Assembly (NCBI RefSeq): GCF_000428945.1
Contig: NZ_KE386823.1
Location: forward strand, 69,725 to 113,662
Origin: Hamadaea tsunoensis DSM 44101
GTDB lineage: Bacteria; Actinomycetota; Actinomycetes; Mycobacteriales; Micromonosporaceae
Direction: 5' to 3'
DNA length: 43,938 nt
Below the pieces are notes generated by a model that saw only the letters and a program-made list of their open reading frames with translations, made no database searches and was not told the origin of the DNA. The translations under genes were made by a program, and so were the position numbers. Positions 22,680 to 30,989 of the stretch are shown here, one piece after another. Position 1 is the stretch's first letter. Each line of letters starts with the position of its first letter.

Positions 22680-23618
22680 CCTTTGCCGCCCGAGGTCGCC
22701 GATCTGACCAGCTACGACCTGCTGCTGTCGGTCGCCCGGCTCGGCAGCCTCGGCCGGGCGGCCGCCGAGCACGGCATGTCCCAGCCGGCCGCCAGCGCCC
22801 GCCTCCGGCAGCTCGAACGGGCCCTCGGCGTCCAGCTCCTGCGGCGCTCGCCGCGCGGCTCGACGCTCACCGACGCGGGCGCGCTCGTCGTGGACTGGGC
22901 GCAGGCGGTGCTGGACGCCGCGTACACGCTGGCCACCGGGGCCGCGTCGCTGCGCTCGGCCCGCCACGGCCGGCTCCGCGTCGCGGCCAGCCAGACGGTG
23001 GCCGAGTACCTGCTGCCCGCCTGGCTCGTCACCCTGCGCTCCGGGCGGCCCGAGCTGACCGTCAGCCTGCGCGCCGCCAATACCGCCCAGGTGGTCGAGG
23101 CCGTGCACGCGGGCGACGCCGATCTCGGCTTCATCGAGGGCCCGCAGGTCGCCGCCGGGCTGCGGGCCCGCGACATCGCCGCCGACCGCCTGCTCGTCGT
23201 GGTCGCCCCGGGCCACCCCTGGACCCGGCGCCGCCGTCTCGGCCTCGGCGAGCTGGCGGCGGCACCGCTGATCATGCGCGAACAAGGCTCGGGTACGCGG
23301 GCCGCGCTGCTCGCCGCCCTCGCGGCCCACGGGATCGGCGAGGTCGCCGAACCGCTGCTGCAGCTGTCGTCGACGACCGCGATCAAGCATGCCGTGGCGG
23401 CGGGCACCGGGGCGGCCGTGCTCAGTTCGCTGGCGGTGAGCGCCGAACTGCGTACGGGTGCCCTGGTGGCGGTCGACGTGCCGGGGCTGGCGCTGGAACG
23501 CGTACTGCGGGCGGTCTGGCCGACACGGCAGCCGCCGGGCGGTCCCGCCGCCGACCTCCTCGCGATCGCGACCACCCGGGCCGGATCTCGATCAACTGGG
23601 TCTAAGCTCGCGCGATGA
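22677..23618 (+). CDS. LysR-family transcriptional regulator
   Basis: 313 residues. The N-terminal winged HTH (SVARLGSLGRAAAEHGMSQPAASARLRQLERALGVQLLRRSPRGSTLT) is followed by a LysR effector-binding domain with RLRVAASQTVAEYLLPAWL and the REQGSGTRAAL loop found in CysB/CbbR-like members. Likely controls the divergent TDT exporter and itself through the palindrome at 22663-22679, which overlaps its own start codon. ATGA overlap with the following DUF2804 gene. Confidence 0.92.
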   Translation: MPLPPEVADLTSYDLLLSVARLGSLGRAAAEHGMSQPAASARLRQLERALGVQLLRRSPRGSTLTDAGALVVDWAQAVLDAAYTLATGAASLRSARHGRLRVAASQTVAEYLLPAWLVTLRSGRPELTVSLRAANTAQVVEAVHAGDADLGFIEGPQVAAGLRARDIAADRLLVVVAPGHPWTRRRRLGLGELAAAPLIMREQGSGTRAALLAALAAHGIGEVAEPLLQLSSTTAIKHAVAAGTGAAVLSSLAVSAELRTGALVAVDVPGLALERVLRAVWPTRQPPGGPAADLLAIATTRAGSRSTGSKLAR

Positions 23619-24586
23619 CGCACGAGCGGGAGATCACCGAGCCGGTCGACCTGTGCGCGGGGGCCCGGCTCAACCCGGCGGCCGTCGGCTGGAGCCGTAC
23701 GCCGCTGCACCGGTCGAACCTGCGCGGCTGGGGCCGGGTGAAGCGCTGGGAGTACTGGGGCGTCGTCACGCCGACGCACATCCTCGGCCTGACCGCCTCC
23801 TCCCTCGACTACGCCGGGGTGCACGGGATCTACGTGCTCGACCGGGCGACCGGCGAGGAGTTCACCCGCGACGCGGTGGTCCCGTTCGCGGCGAACACGA
23901 GCTTCCCCGACGTCAGCGGCGCCGGCCCGGTACGCGCCCGCGGCGGCGGATTTCAGCTGGCCATCGACCAGAACCCGACTGGGAGCACGATCACGGCGAG
24001 CGCGCCCGGTTTCGCAATAGACCTGACGGTCCCGCTGCCGCCCGGCCACGAATCGCTGAGCGTGGTGATCCCGTGGAGCGCGCGGCGCTTCCAGTACACC
24101 GTCAAGGATCTGGGTCGCCCCGCGACCGGCACCCTGACGCTGAACGGCCGGACGGTCGCCGTCGACGACGCGTTCGCGGTCCTCGACCACGGCCGCGGCA
24201 AGTGGCCGTACGCGATCCGCTGGAACTGGGCGGCGGGCTGCGCTCCCGGCCGGGGCGTCCAGCTCGGCGGCCGCTGGACGGACGGCACCGGGCTCACCGA
24301 GAACGGGCTGTTCGTCGACGGCCGCCTGCACAAGATCGGATCCGACCTCCGGTGGGAGTACGACCGGGCGGACTGGCTGCGGCCCTGGAAGATCACGGGT
24401 GAGCGGGTCGAGGCGGCGTTCCACCCGTTCCACGAACGGGTCGCCAAGACCAACCTCGGCATCCTCGCGAACGAGACGCACCAGTGCTTCGGCGAGTTCA
24501 GCGGCTGGGCGGAGGCGGACGACGGCGAACGGGTACCGCTGGACGGCCTCACCGGCTGGGCGGAAGAAGCCCGCAACCGCTGGTGA
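23615..24586 (+). CDS. DUF2804 family protein
   Basis: 323 residues. DUF2804 features are visible: NLRGWGRVKRWEYWGV, DHGRGKWPYAIRWNWAAG, and WKITGERVEAAFHPFHERVAKTNLG near the C-terminus. Function is not established; the beta-rich fold resembles lipocalin/AttH-like proteins. Translationally coupled to the LysR gene (ATGA), so it may belong to the same response. Confidence 0.85.
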   Translation: MTHEREITEPVDLCAGARLNPAAVGWSRTPLHRSNLRGWGRVKRWEYWGVVTPTHILGLTASSLDYAGVHGIYVLDRATGEEFTRDAVVPFAANTSFPDVSGAGPVRARGGGFQLAIDQNPTGSTITASAPGFAIDLTVPLPPGHESLSVVIPWSARRFQYTVKDLGRPATGTLTLNGRTVAVDDAFAVLDHGRGKWPYAIRWNWAAGCAPGRGVQLGGRWTDGTGLTENGLFVDGRLHKIGSDLRWEYDRADWLRPWKITGERVEAAFHPFHERVAKTNLGILANETHQCFGEFSGWAEADDGERVPLDGLTGWAEEARNRW

Positions 24587-24641
24587 CCCGCCCCCAGCTC
24601 CCCCTTGCGCCCACCCCTCCCCCTGCGCCAAGCGCCAAGCG

Positions 24642-24724
24642 CCAAGATCCCGTTTGGATCAGGGAAATCACCCGAATCTTGGGCCATGATTCGGGTGATT
24701 TCCCTGATCCAAACGGGATCTTGG
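24642..24724. terminator. Perfect palindrome with 37-bp arms between convergent genes
   Basis: Left arm 24642-24678 (CCAAGATCCCGTTTGGATCA...) and right arm 24688-24724 are exact complements around a 9-nt loop TTGGGCCAT. It sits between the convergent DUF2804 and FAD-monooxygenase genes, so it should act as a bidirectional terminator, though there is no U-tract. Three GCGCCAA units precede it (about 24626-24644). Its exactness is beyond what a terminator needs. Confidence 0.75.
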
Positions 24725-24749
24725 GGGTGCTCTTTCGGGGTGGGCGGGG

Positions 24750-26300
24750 TTACAGGGTGGGAAGGCCGAGCCAGAGGGCGAGGGCCTTGGCCGGCTCCGC
24801 CGGGTCCGCGTCCGCCGACGACGACGCCCAGGCCACGTAGCCGTCGGGGCGTACGAGGAGGGCTCGCAGATCACTGCCCTCCACAGTGGAGCTGAGCACC
24901 TTCAGCCGGTCCTCGTAGCCCGCGGCGGTCTCCCCGAGTGACCCGCCGGTCAGGTCGATGAGCAGTGCCCGGCCCTCGTGCAGGTGGTCGGCCAGCCGCG
25001 TACCGTCGGCGAAGGCCAGGTCGGGGGCGCTCCGGCCGGTCAGCGGGTGGTCGCCGGGCAGGTCGTAGCCCTGCCACACACCCGCGATCTTCTTCGCCAG
25101 GTAGGTCGCTCCGTCCATCGTGGACGCCAGATCGCCGAGCACCGCGCGGATCGCCCGCGCGTGCCGGTCCGGGCGCATGACGGCGATCTGCGCGCGCGTC
25201 CAGTCGAGCACCCACGCCCCGATCGGGTGGCGCTCGGCCGTGTACGTGTCCAGCAGGTCCGCGGGCGCCCAGCCGCGTACGGTCGCCGCGAGCTTCCAGC
25301 CCAGGTTCACCGCGTCGCCGAAGCCCAGGTTCAAACCCTGCCCGCCGAACGGCGAGTGGACATGCGCGGCGTCGCCTGCCAGCAGAACACGCCCCTTCCT
25401 GTACGCGGGAACCTGCCGGGCGTTGTCCGTGAAGCGGGTCACGGTCTGGATCGCCTCGACGGTCACCTCGACGCCGGTCACGCGACGGATGGCACCCTCC
25501 AGTTCGGACGGTGTGACGGCGGCGTCCCGGTCGGCCGGCGCCCCGCCGAACTCGGCCACCAGGATGCGGCCGGGGACGGGGCCGAACGCGTACACGCCGG
25601 TGTCGGTGATGTTCCAGCCGCCGCGCAGCCCCTCGGTCCCGGTCATCCGCGCGATCGCCTGGTACGCCGTGATCTCCGGTTCGGTGCCCGGGAACTCGAA
25701 GCCGGCCAGCTTGCGTACGCGACTGCGGCCGCCGTCGCAGCCGACCAGCCAGCCGGCCTCGATGTCGCCGGCGGTGGTCTGCACGACGACGCGGTCGGCG
25801 GTCTCGGTGAAACCGGTGACCTCGACGCCCCGGCGCAGGTCGACGCCGAGCTCGCCGGCCCGCTCCGCCAGCATCGCCTCCAGCGCCTGCTGGCCGATCA
25901 TTCCCAGGCCCGCGATCGAGCTGTCGGCGGCCAGGTCGGGATCTTCCGGGTCGAGCGCGCCCGCGTCGAGCATGATGCCGCCGAAGTGCCCGGCGAACCG
26001 GGGCCGGGCCGGCGGCTGCGGCGCTGTTCCCGGGGCGGTGGCAGGGGCGCCCTGCGAGCGGAGGAACGCCGCCATCTGTTCCTGCGCCACGGCCCGGGCC
26101 TCCTCCAGCCGCGGCCGGAAGCCCCGGCGGTCGAGCGCCCGGATCGTCGGGTTGTTGATCGCCCCCGCCTTGATGGTCTGGTCGATGTCCGTCCGCCGCT
26201 CCACGACGACCACGTCGACTCCGGCCAGCCGCAGTTCGCAGGCGAGCATCAGGCCGACCGGACCGGCTCCGGCGACGATGACTTCGGCGTACTCGAGCAT
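24750..26300 (-). CDS. Group A FAD-dependent aromatic monooxygenase
   Basis: 516 residues of the PF01494 flavoprotein hydroxylase family, like those acting on phenols, polyketides or rifampicin. GAGPVG (11-16) binds the FAD ADP moiety, GCDGGRSRVRK is the DG motif, and GDAAHVHSPFGGQGLNLGFGDAVNLGWKL is the GD motif. A thioredoxin-like C-terminal domain ends ALLVRPDGYVAWA. ATG 26300 has GGGGAGGA before it. Divergent from a TetR gene, so the enzyme is probably induced by its substrate or a related xenobiotic. Confidence 0.9.
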   Translation of the reverse strand: MLEYAEVIVAGAGPVGLMLACELRLAGVDVVVVERRTDIDQTIKAGAINNPTIRALDRRGFRPRLEEARAVAQEQMAAFLRSQGAPATAPGTAPQPPARPRFAGHFGGIMLDAGALDPEDPDLAADSSIAGLGMIGQQALEAMLAERAGELGVDLRRGVEVTGFTETADRVVVQTTAGDIEAGWLVGCDGGRSRVRKLAGFEFPGTEPEITAYQAIARMTGTEGLRGGWNITDTGVYAFGPVPGRILVAEFGGAPADRDAAVTPSELEGAIRRVTGVEVTVEAIQTVTRFTDNARQVPAYRKGRVLLAGDAAHVHSPFGGQGLNLGFGDAVNLGWKLAATVRGWAPADLLDTYTAERHPIGAWVLDWTRAQIAVMRPDRHARAIRAVLGDLASTMDGATYLAKKIAGVWQGYDLPGDHPLTGRSAPDLAFADGTRLADHLHEGRALLIDLTGGSLGETAAGYEDRLKVLSSTVEGSDLRALLVRPDGYVAWASSSADADPAEPAKALALWLGLPTL

Positions 26301-26330
26301 GATTCCTCCCCATGATCTTGCTGTCGCTAG

Positions 26331-26385
26331 AAACATACCGTCACTAAAATTTTTTAGCAAGTGTAGTTTCTGTTAGAGTCGGGAG
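26331..26385. promoter_or_regulatory. Divergent promoter/operator between monooxygenase and tetR
   Basis: AT-rich region with the palindrome CTAAAA-TT-TTTTAG (26344-26357) flanked by outer half sites TAGAAACATAC and GTGTAGTTTCT. A TetR dimer binding here would control both genes. Confidence 0.55.
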
Positions 26386-27084
26386 GTGGACAGCGAACCC
26401 AGCTCCGACACCAGCTCTGACACAAGCCCTGACATCAGCTCTGAACCCGGCTCCGGGCTGGGGCTGCGCGAGCGCAAGAAGCGGCAGACCCGGCAGCTCA
26501 TCGCGGACCTGGCGACCGGCTTGATCGTGCGGCGCGGGTTCGACGCGGTGACCGTGGCCGAGATCGCGGACGCGGCCGGCGTCTCGGTGAAGACGGTCTT
26601 CAACTACTTCCCGCGCAAGGAAGACCTCTTCTTCGACCGGTTCCCGCAGATGACCGAGATGGTCACGGCCGCCTTCCGGAACCGCGGCGACACCCCGCCG
26701 CTGGCGGCGCTGCGGCGGATGTTCCTCGACCTGCTCGCCCAGCGGCACCCCCTCAGCGGGTACGCCGAGCCCGGCTTCCAGGACTTCTGGCGGGTCGTGG
26801 TGGATTCGCCGAACCTGCAGAACCGGGCCCGGGAGTTCGTGCAGGAGTTCGAGGACCTCGTCGCCGCCCTGCTCGGCGAAGCCGAAGGGGCCGACCCGGC
26901 CGGTTTCCGCATCCGGTACGCGGCGGCCGCGATCGTCGCGGTCCACCGGACGGTGTTCCTCACCGGTGCCCGCCGCATCACGGCCGGCGAGGACCACCTC
27001 CTGGTCAACGCCGACCTGGTCCGCCTGTACAACGAGGGCTTCGACGCGATCGACCGCGCCCTCGCCGGCCTTGCCTCCTCCTGA
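26386..27084 (+). CDS. TetR-family transcriptional regulator
   Basis: 232 residues. The N-terminus is a Ser/Asp/Pro tail (SSDTSSDTSPDISSEPGSG) from a short codon-repeat expansion. The TetR HTH follows: KKRQTRQLIADLATGLIVRRGFDAVTVAEIADAAGVSVKTVFNYFPRKEDLFF. The C-terminal helical domain binds an unknown ligand. GTG 26386 directly follows GGGAG. Divergent from the FAD monooxygenase, its probable target. Confidence 0.9.
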   Translation: MDSEPSSDTSSDTSPDISSEPGSGLGLRERKKRQTRQLIADLATGLIVRRGFDAVTVAEIADAAGVSVKTVFNYFPRKEDLFFDRFPQMTEMVTAAFRNRGDTPPLAALRRMFLDLLAQRHPLSGYAEPGFQDFWRVVVDSPNLQNRAREFVQEFEDLVAALLGEAEGADPAGFRIRYAAAAIVAVHRTVFLTGARRITAGEDHLLVNADLVRLYNEGFDAIDRALAGLASS

Positions 27085-27290
27085 GGTGGGGCTGGGAGAA
27101 TCGGCGGATCAGGCGGGGGCGGTCGGCCGGGCGCCCGGTTACGCTCGCCTGCTTCCCATGGGAATCTGCTGCTCAGAGCGGTAAACCGAGAACGGGTGCC
27201 GCGCGTCTCCTCGACGTGGCACCCCGACTGCGCTCCGCCGACCCCGTCCTCGACGCGGGCCGGTCCGGCGCGTACGCCCCAGGGATGCAG

Positions 27291-27815
27291 ATGCAGGACG
27301 CGGCCGATCCGCGCACGTGGGACGCCGACGAGGCGGTGACGCGCCTGTTCCGGGCGCACTACCGGCCGCTCGTCCGACTCGCGGCGCTGCTGACCGGCGA
27401 TCCCGGGCGGGCCGAGGAGCTCGCCCAGGACGCGTACGTGGAGCTGCACGCGCGCTGGCGACGCCTCCGCGACACCGACAAGGCCCTGGCCTACCTGCGC
27501 CAGTGCATCGTCAACCGGTCGCGGTCCGTGCTTCGCCGGCGTCTGGTCAGCCAGCGGTACGCCGAGAGCCAGCCCCCGCCCGCGACGGTGCCGTCGGCGG
27601 AGCACGGGGCCCTCGCGGCGCTCGACCACGCGGGGATGATCGAGGCGCTCGGCCGGTTGCCGGAGCGCCAGCGGGAAGCCCTGATCCTGCGCTACTACCT
27701 GGACCTGTCCGAGGCCGACATCGCCGAGGCGATGGGCATCAGCCGGGGGGCCGTGAAGAGCCACTGTTCGCGGGGCCTGGCCGCGTTGCGACAGGGATGG
27801 GAGGTGACGTCATGA
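27291..27815 (+). CDS. ECF sigma factor, SigE family
   Basis: 174 residues. Region 2 reads VTRLFRAHYRPLVRLAALLTGDPGRAEELAQDAYVELHARWRRL; region 4 reads ALGRLPERQREALILRYYLDLSEADIAEAMGISRGAVKSHCSRGLAAL. This matches the actinobacterial SigE-type short ECF group (TIGR02983-like). AGGG lies 6 nt before ATG 27291; ATG 27285 is also possible. ATGA overlap with the next gene, which has the layout of a membrane anti-sigma factor. Confidence 0.9.
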   Translation: MQDAADPRTWDADEAVTRLFRAHYRPLVRLAALLTGDPGRAEELAQDAYVELHARWRRLRDTDKALAYLRQCIVNRSRSVLRRRLVSQRYAESQPPPATVPSAEHGALAALDHAGMIEALGRLPERQREALILRYYLDLSEADIAEAMGISRGAVKSHCSRGLAALRQGWEVTS

Positions 27816-28909
27816 CCGGGGATACGACCGGGAGCCGGCTGCCGGACCCCACCGAGTCGCGACTTCGGGCGGCCCTGGAGGCGCGGGCCGCCACGGTGGA
27901 CGTCGCCCCCGACGCCCTGTCCGCGATCCGGGCGCGTACGCGTCGCCGCGGCTGGTGGCACCGAATCCGAGGAGGAGTCATGCCGCTCACGTTCACCTTC
28001 GGCGCGGCGTCGGCCGCCGCCGCGACGGTCACCGCCGTCGTCCTCTCGGCGGGCAGCTGCGCACCGCGGCCGGTCGCCACACCCTCCGGCCAGCCGCCGG
28101 CCGCCTCCGCCGAGTCCTCCGCTTCGCCCGCGGCCTCGCCGCCCGAGTCGCCGCCGAACCCATCCGGCGGTTCGACATCCGGAGGTTCGGCAGCTTCCGT
28201 GCCCGTCTACTACATCGGAAGCATCGGCGGCGTACCGAAGCTGTATCGGGAGTTCCACGCGCCGCCGCAGGCCCAGTCGGTCACCGACCGCGTGGGGTTC
28301 GCCGTGCGCACCATGCTCGACGGGCGTACCGCGTACGACCACGACTACATCAGCAGCTGGCCGGCCAGTACGCGGTTGCGCTCGGTCACGGTCGCGGGCG
28401 ACACCACGACGGTCGACCTGTCCGGGGCGGCCGTGAACGCGTACGACCCGCCGACCGAGAAGGCCGCGCTGCAGCAGCTGATCTGGACCGTCACGGCCGC
28501 GAGCGGCGGTTCCGGCGTACGCCTGCTGCTCGACGGCAAGCCGGTCGGCAAGTTGTGGAATCTCCTGCCCGTGCAGGGGACGCTGCGCCGGGCGGCGGCC
28601 GTCGACACGCTCGCCCCGGTCTGGGTGATCGATCCGCAGCAGGGCGCCACCTACCCGGCCGGGCCGGTGACGATCAACGTCGCCGGGATCGTGTTCGAGG
28701 CGACGATGCGGGTACGCGTCCGCGACTCCGCCGGGAAGATCGTCTTCGACAAGTCGGTGCACCTGAGCGCCGGCCCGCCGACCCAGGGAACGGCCGTCGT
28801 ACGCACCGGCGCCCTGACGGCCGGCACCTACACGGTCGAGGGCTTCTACATCTCGGCGAAGGACAGCTCGATCCAGGCGATGGACAACCACACGTTCACC
28901 GTCCGCTGA
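27812..28909 (+). CDS. Membrane-anchored GerMN/Gmad2 protein, possible anti-sigma factor
   Basis: 365 residues. A cytoplasmic N-terminus (about 1-55, ESRLRAALEARAATVDVAPDALSAIRARTRRR) resembles that of SigE-group anti-sigma partners. One membrane helix (about 58-80) and a Ser/Pro-rich stalk follow. The GerMN domain spans about 125-250 (LDGRTAYDHDYISSWP, TVDLSGAAVNAYDPPTEKAALQQLIWTVT). The Gmad2 immunoglobulin-like domain spans about 268-360 (VWVIDPQQGATYPAGPVTINVAGIVFEATM). It may hold the sigma factor and sense the cell envelope; this is inference from coupling and layout. Confidence 0.82.
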   Translation: MTGDTTGSRLPDPTESRLRAALEARAATVDVAPDALSAIRARTRRRGWWHRIRGGVMPLTFTFGAASAAAATVTAVVLSAGSCAPRPVATPSGQPPAASAESSASPAASPPESPPNPSGGSTSGGSAASVPVYYIGSIGGVPKLYREFHAPPQAQSVTDRVGFAVRTMLDGRTAYDHDYISSWPASTRLRSVTVAGDTTTVDLSGAAVNAYDPPTEKAALQQLIWTVTAASGGSGVRLLLDGKPVGKLWNLLPVQGTLRRAAAVDTLAPVWVIDPQQGATYPAGPVTINVAGIVFEATMRVRVRDSAGKIVFDKSVHLSAGPPTQGTAVVRTGALTAGTYTVEGFYISAKDSSIQAMDNHTFTVR

Positions 28910-29019
28910 ACCCGCGCTGCATCTCCGCCGAACCTCGACTGAACGCCGGCGGCGGTCACCCCCGTGTGGTTGATCACTCAACTGTGCGGAATTCATTTTT
29001 CGGTGCTAGGTGTAAAAGG

Positions 29020-29637
29020 GTGACCGTCGCCGATATGTACTTCGACCCCATGTGCCCCTGGGCCTGGATGACCTCACGCTGGCTGCTGGAGGTGGAGCAG
29101 GTCCGGGACGTCCGGATCACGTTCCGCGTCATGAGCCTGTCCGTGCTCAACGAAAACCGCACCGAGCTGCCGGAGCGGTACAAGGAGATGCTCTCCCGCG
29201 GCTGGGGCCCGGTACGCGTCGCCATCGCCGCCGAGGAGAAGTTCGGCAACGAGGTGCTGCGCAACCTGTACACCGCCCTCGGCAAGCGCATCCACCTCGA
29301 CAAGCACCCGCTCGACCGGGACCTCTACCTGGCCGCGCTGGCCGAGGTCGGGCTGCCGGCCGAGCTCGCCGACGCGGCGTACACCGACGAGTTCGACGAG
29401 GCGTTGCGGGCCAGCCACGAACGCGGCATGCGCCCGGTCGGCGAGGACGTCGGCACGCCGGTCGTGCACGTGCCCGGCCCGGACGGCGAGCAGATCGCCT
29501 TCTTCGGCCCGGTCGTCACCCCGGCCCCGAAGGGGGAGGCCGCCGGGCGGCTCTGGGACGGCGTCCTCGCGGTCGCCGGGACGGACGGGTTCTTCGAGCT
29601 CAAGCGCACGCGTACGCGCGAGCCGATCTTCGACTGA
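29020..29637 (+). CDS. DsbA-fold protein of the mycothiol-dependent Rv2466c type
   Basis: 205 residues closely following the mycobacterial nitroreductase/mycoredoxin-like protein Rv2466c: ADMYFDPMCPWAWMTSRWLLEV, VMSLSVLNENR, GWGPVRVAIAAEEKFG, GMRPVGEDVGTPVVHV and FFELKRTRTREP. The active site is CPWA (Cys12), lacking the second cysteine of the CPWC motif in Rv2466c, so a monothiol mechanism with mycothiol is likely. It implies a mycothiol-making organism. GTG 29020 is preceded by AAAAGG. Confidence 0.88.
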   Translation: MTVADMYFDPMCPWAWMTSRWLLEVEQVRDVRITFRVMSLSVLNENRTELPERYKEMLSRGWGPVRVAIAAEEKFGNEVLRNLYTALGKRIHLDKHPLDRDLYLAALAEVGLPAELADAAYTDEFDEALRASHERGMRPVGEDVGTPVVHVPGPDGEQIAFFGPVVTPAPKGEAAGRLWDGVLAVAGTDGFFELKRTRTREPIFD

Positions 29638-29759
29638 GCAGCGCCCGGGTTCGCCGGGTGGCGGTCGGCGACGACCGCGACCCGGCTGGCCGACCTGGCG
29701 CTCGGCCAGCCAGCACAAGTGGGGCGAGTACAGCCAGGAGCGCCGCCATGTGTGCTCTC

Positions 29760-30989
29760 TCAGGAAGGATAGCCTCGCAGCAGACCGTCCAGTTCGGACA
29801 GTTTGACCGCGACCGCTTTGGTCTGCCCCAGGCACAACAGCCAGGTCTCGCCGATGTCGCACCGCCGGGCCGGCGCGTTCAGCGCCAGCAGCGCGATGAA
29901 CCGCCCCCGCGTCGCGACACCCAGCCAGCTCGTGCGGCCGCCGGGCACGCCGAGCAGCGCCAGCCGATGCCCCGCGTACGCGCCGACCTCGGCCCAGCCG
30001 TCGGCGATCCCGGTCGGCAGCGTGCCGGGTGCCGTCGGGCCGCCGCCGGCGGAGATCGCGTCGGGCGAGACCGCGATGAAGGCCGTGCCGCCGGACGAAC
30101 CGACCCGGGACCCGCCGAGCTGGGAGGACTGGCCGCCCGACTGGACGCACAGCTGGCCGGAGCAGTCCCACACCCCGTAGCCGCCCTCCGCCGGGAGTTC
30201 CTGCTCGACCGCGAACGTCCGCAGGTCGTACAGCACCATCACGTCGGCGGACGGGCGGTGTTCCAGGGTGGCGAGCAGGTTGTGCGAGGCGTACAGGCCT
30301 TCGGCGCCGGGATGGACGCGGCCCAGGGTCCGCGCCGTGCCGTCCGCCGGAGCCAGGGCGCTCACGGTCCCGTCGGCGGCGACGAGCAGCACACCGTCCG
30401 GAGTGGACAATGCGTCGACACCGGCGGCGGACGGGCGGGTCCACCGCGCGGCACCGGTCACCGGGTCGAGCGCGGTCAGCCGCCCCTCCTCGCGTACCAC
30501 GAACAATTCGCCCGCGCCGAGCAGCTCACCCGCGTGCTCCCAGACCTGCCGGCCGGTACGCGCGTCGTAGCCGCGTACCTCAGCGGCGAAGACCAAGTGG
30601 GTGCTGAGGTCGTTGAGGTCGCCGGCGCCGACCCGGGACACGTCGTCGGTGGCGACGACCGCCGTCCCCGGCGCCCCGCGCAGCTCCCGGAGCAGCCCTT
30701 CGAGCGGCATCGCCCACAGCATGCCGCCGCCGGCCGCGTCGTAGGCCGACAGCGTCTCCCCGGTCAGGTCGAGCCCGAGCGCGGTGTCCCCGACGAGCAG
30801 GGACTGCTGGTCCGAGGAGACCGGCCCGACCGCGCGTACGCTCGGCGCCGCGCCCGCGGGCTGCGAGGCGCTCGCGAGCAGGGTCGCCGCCACGAGCAGG
30901 GCCGCCACCACGTACCGCCGCACGTCGGGGCGCGGCGGCGCCGGCGCGGGCTCGAAGTCCTCGTGGTCGCCGAGGTCGATGACCGTCAC
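29760..30989 (-). CDS. PQQ-like beta-propeller protein, membrane-anchored
   Basis: 409 residues. A short cytoplasmic N-terminus and one hydrophobic segment (about 26-47) are followed by repeated propeller blades of the outer-membrane-assembly/PQQ type: DLTGETLSAYDAAGGGMLWAMPLEG, GYDARTGRQVWEHAGEL and ALDPVTGAARWTRP. It likely faces the outside as a binding scaffold. GTG 30989 overlaps the stop of the upstream membrane gene (GTGA), so it is the last gene of a three-gene unit. Cys residues in WDCSGQLCVQ and ARRCDIGETWLLC may form disulfides. Confidence 0.75.
   Translation of the reverse strand: MTVIDLGDHEDFEPAPAPPRPDVRRYVVAALLVAATLLASASQPAGAAPSVRAVGPVSSDQQSLLVGDTALGLDLTGETLSAYDAAGGGMLWAMPLEGLLRELRGAPGTAVVATDDVSRVGAGDLNDLSTHLVFAAEVRGYDARTGRQVWEHAGELLGAGELFVVREEGRLTALDPVTGAARWTRPSAAGVDALSTPDGVLLVAADGTVSALAPADGTARTLGRVHPGAEGLYASHNLLATLEHRPSADVMVLYDLRTFAVEQELPAEGGYGVWDCSGQLCVQSGGQSSQLGGSRVGSSGGTAFIAVSPDAISAGGGPTAPGTLPTGIADGWAEVGAYAGHRLALLGVPGGRTSWLGVATRGRFIALLALNAPARRCDIGETWLLCLGQTKAVAVKLSELDGLLRGYPS

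Noticed and set aside
24750-27084. A natural-product biosynthetic cluster around the FAD monooxygenase
   Set aside because: Only a monooxygenase and a TetR regulator are present; there are no scaffold-forming enzymes nearby, so a detoxification pair is simpler.
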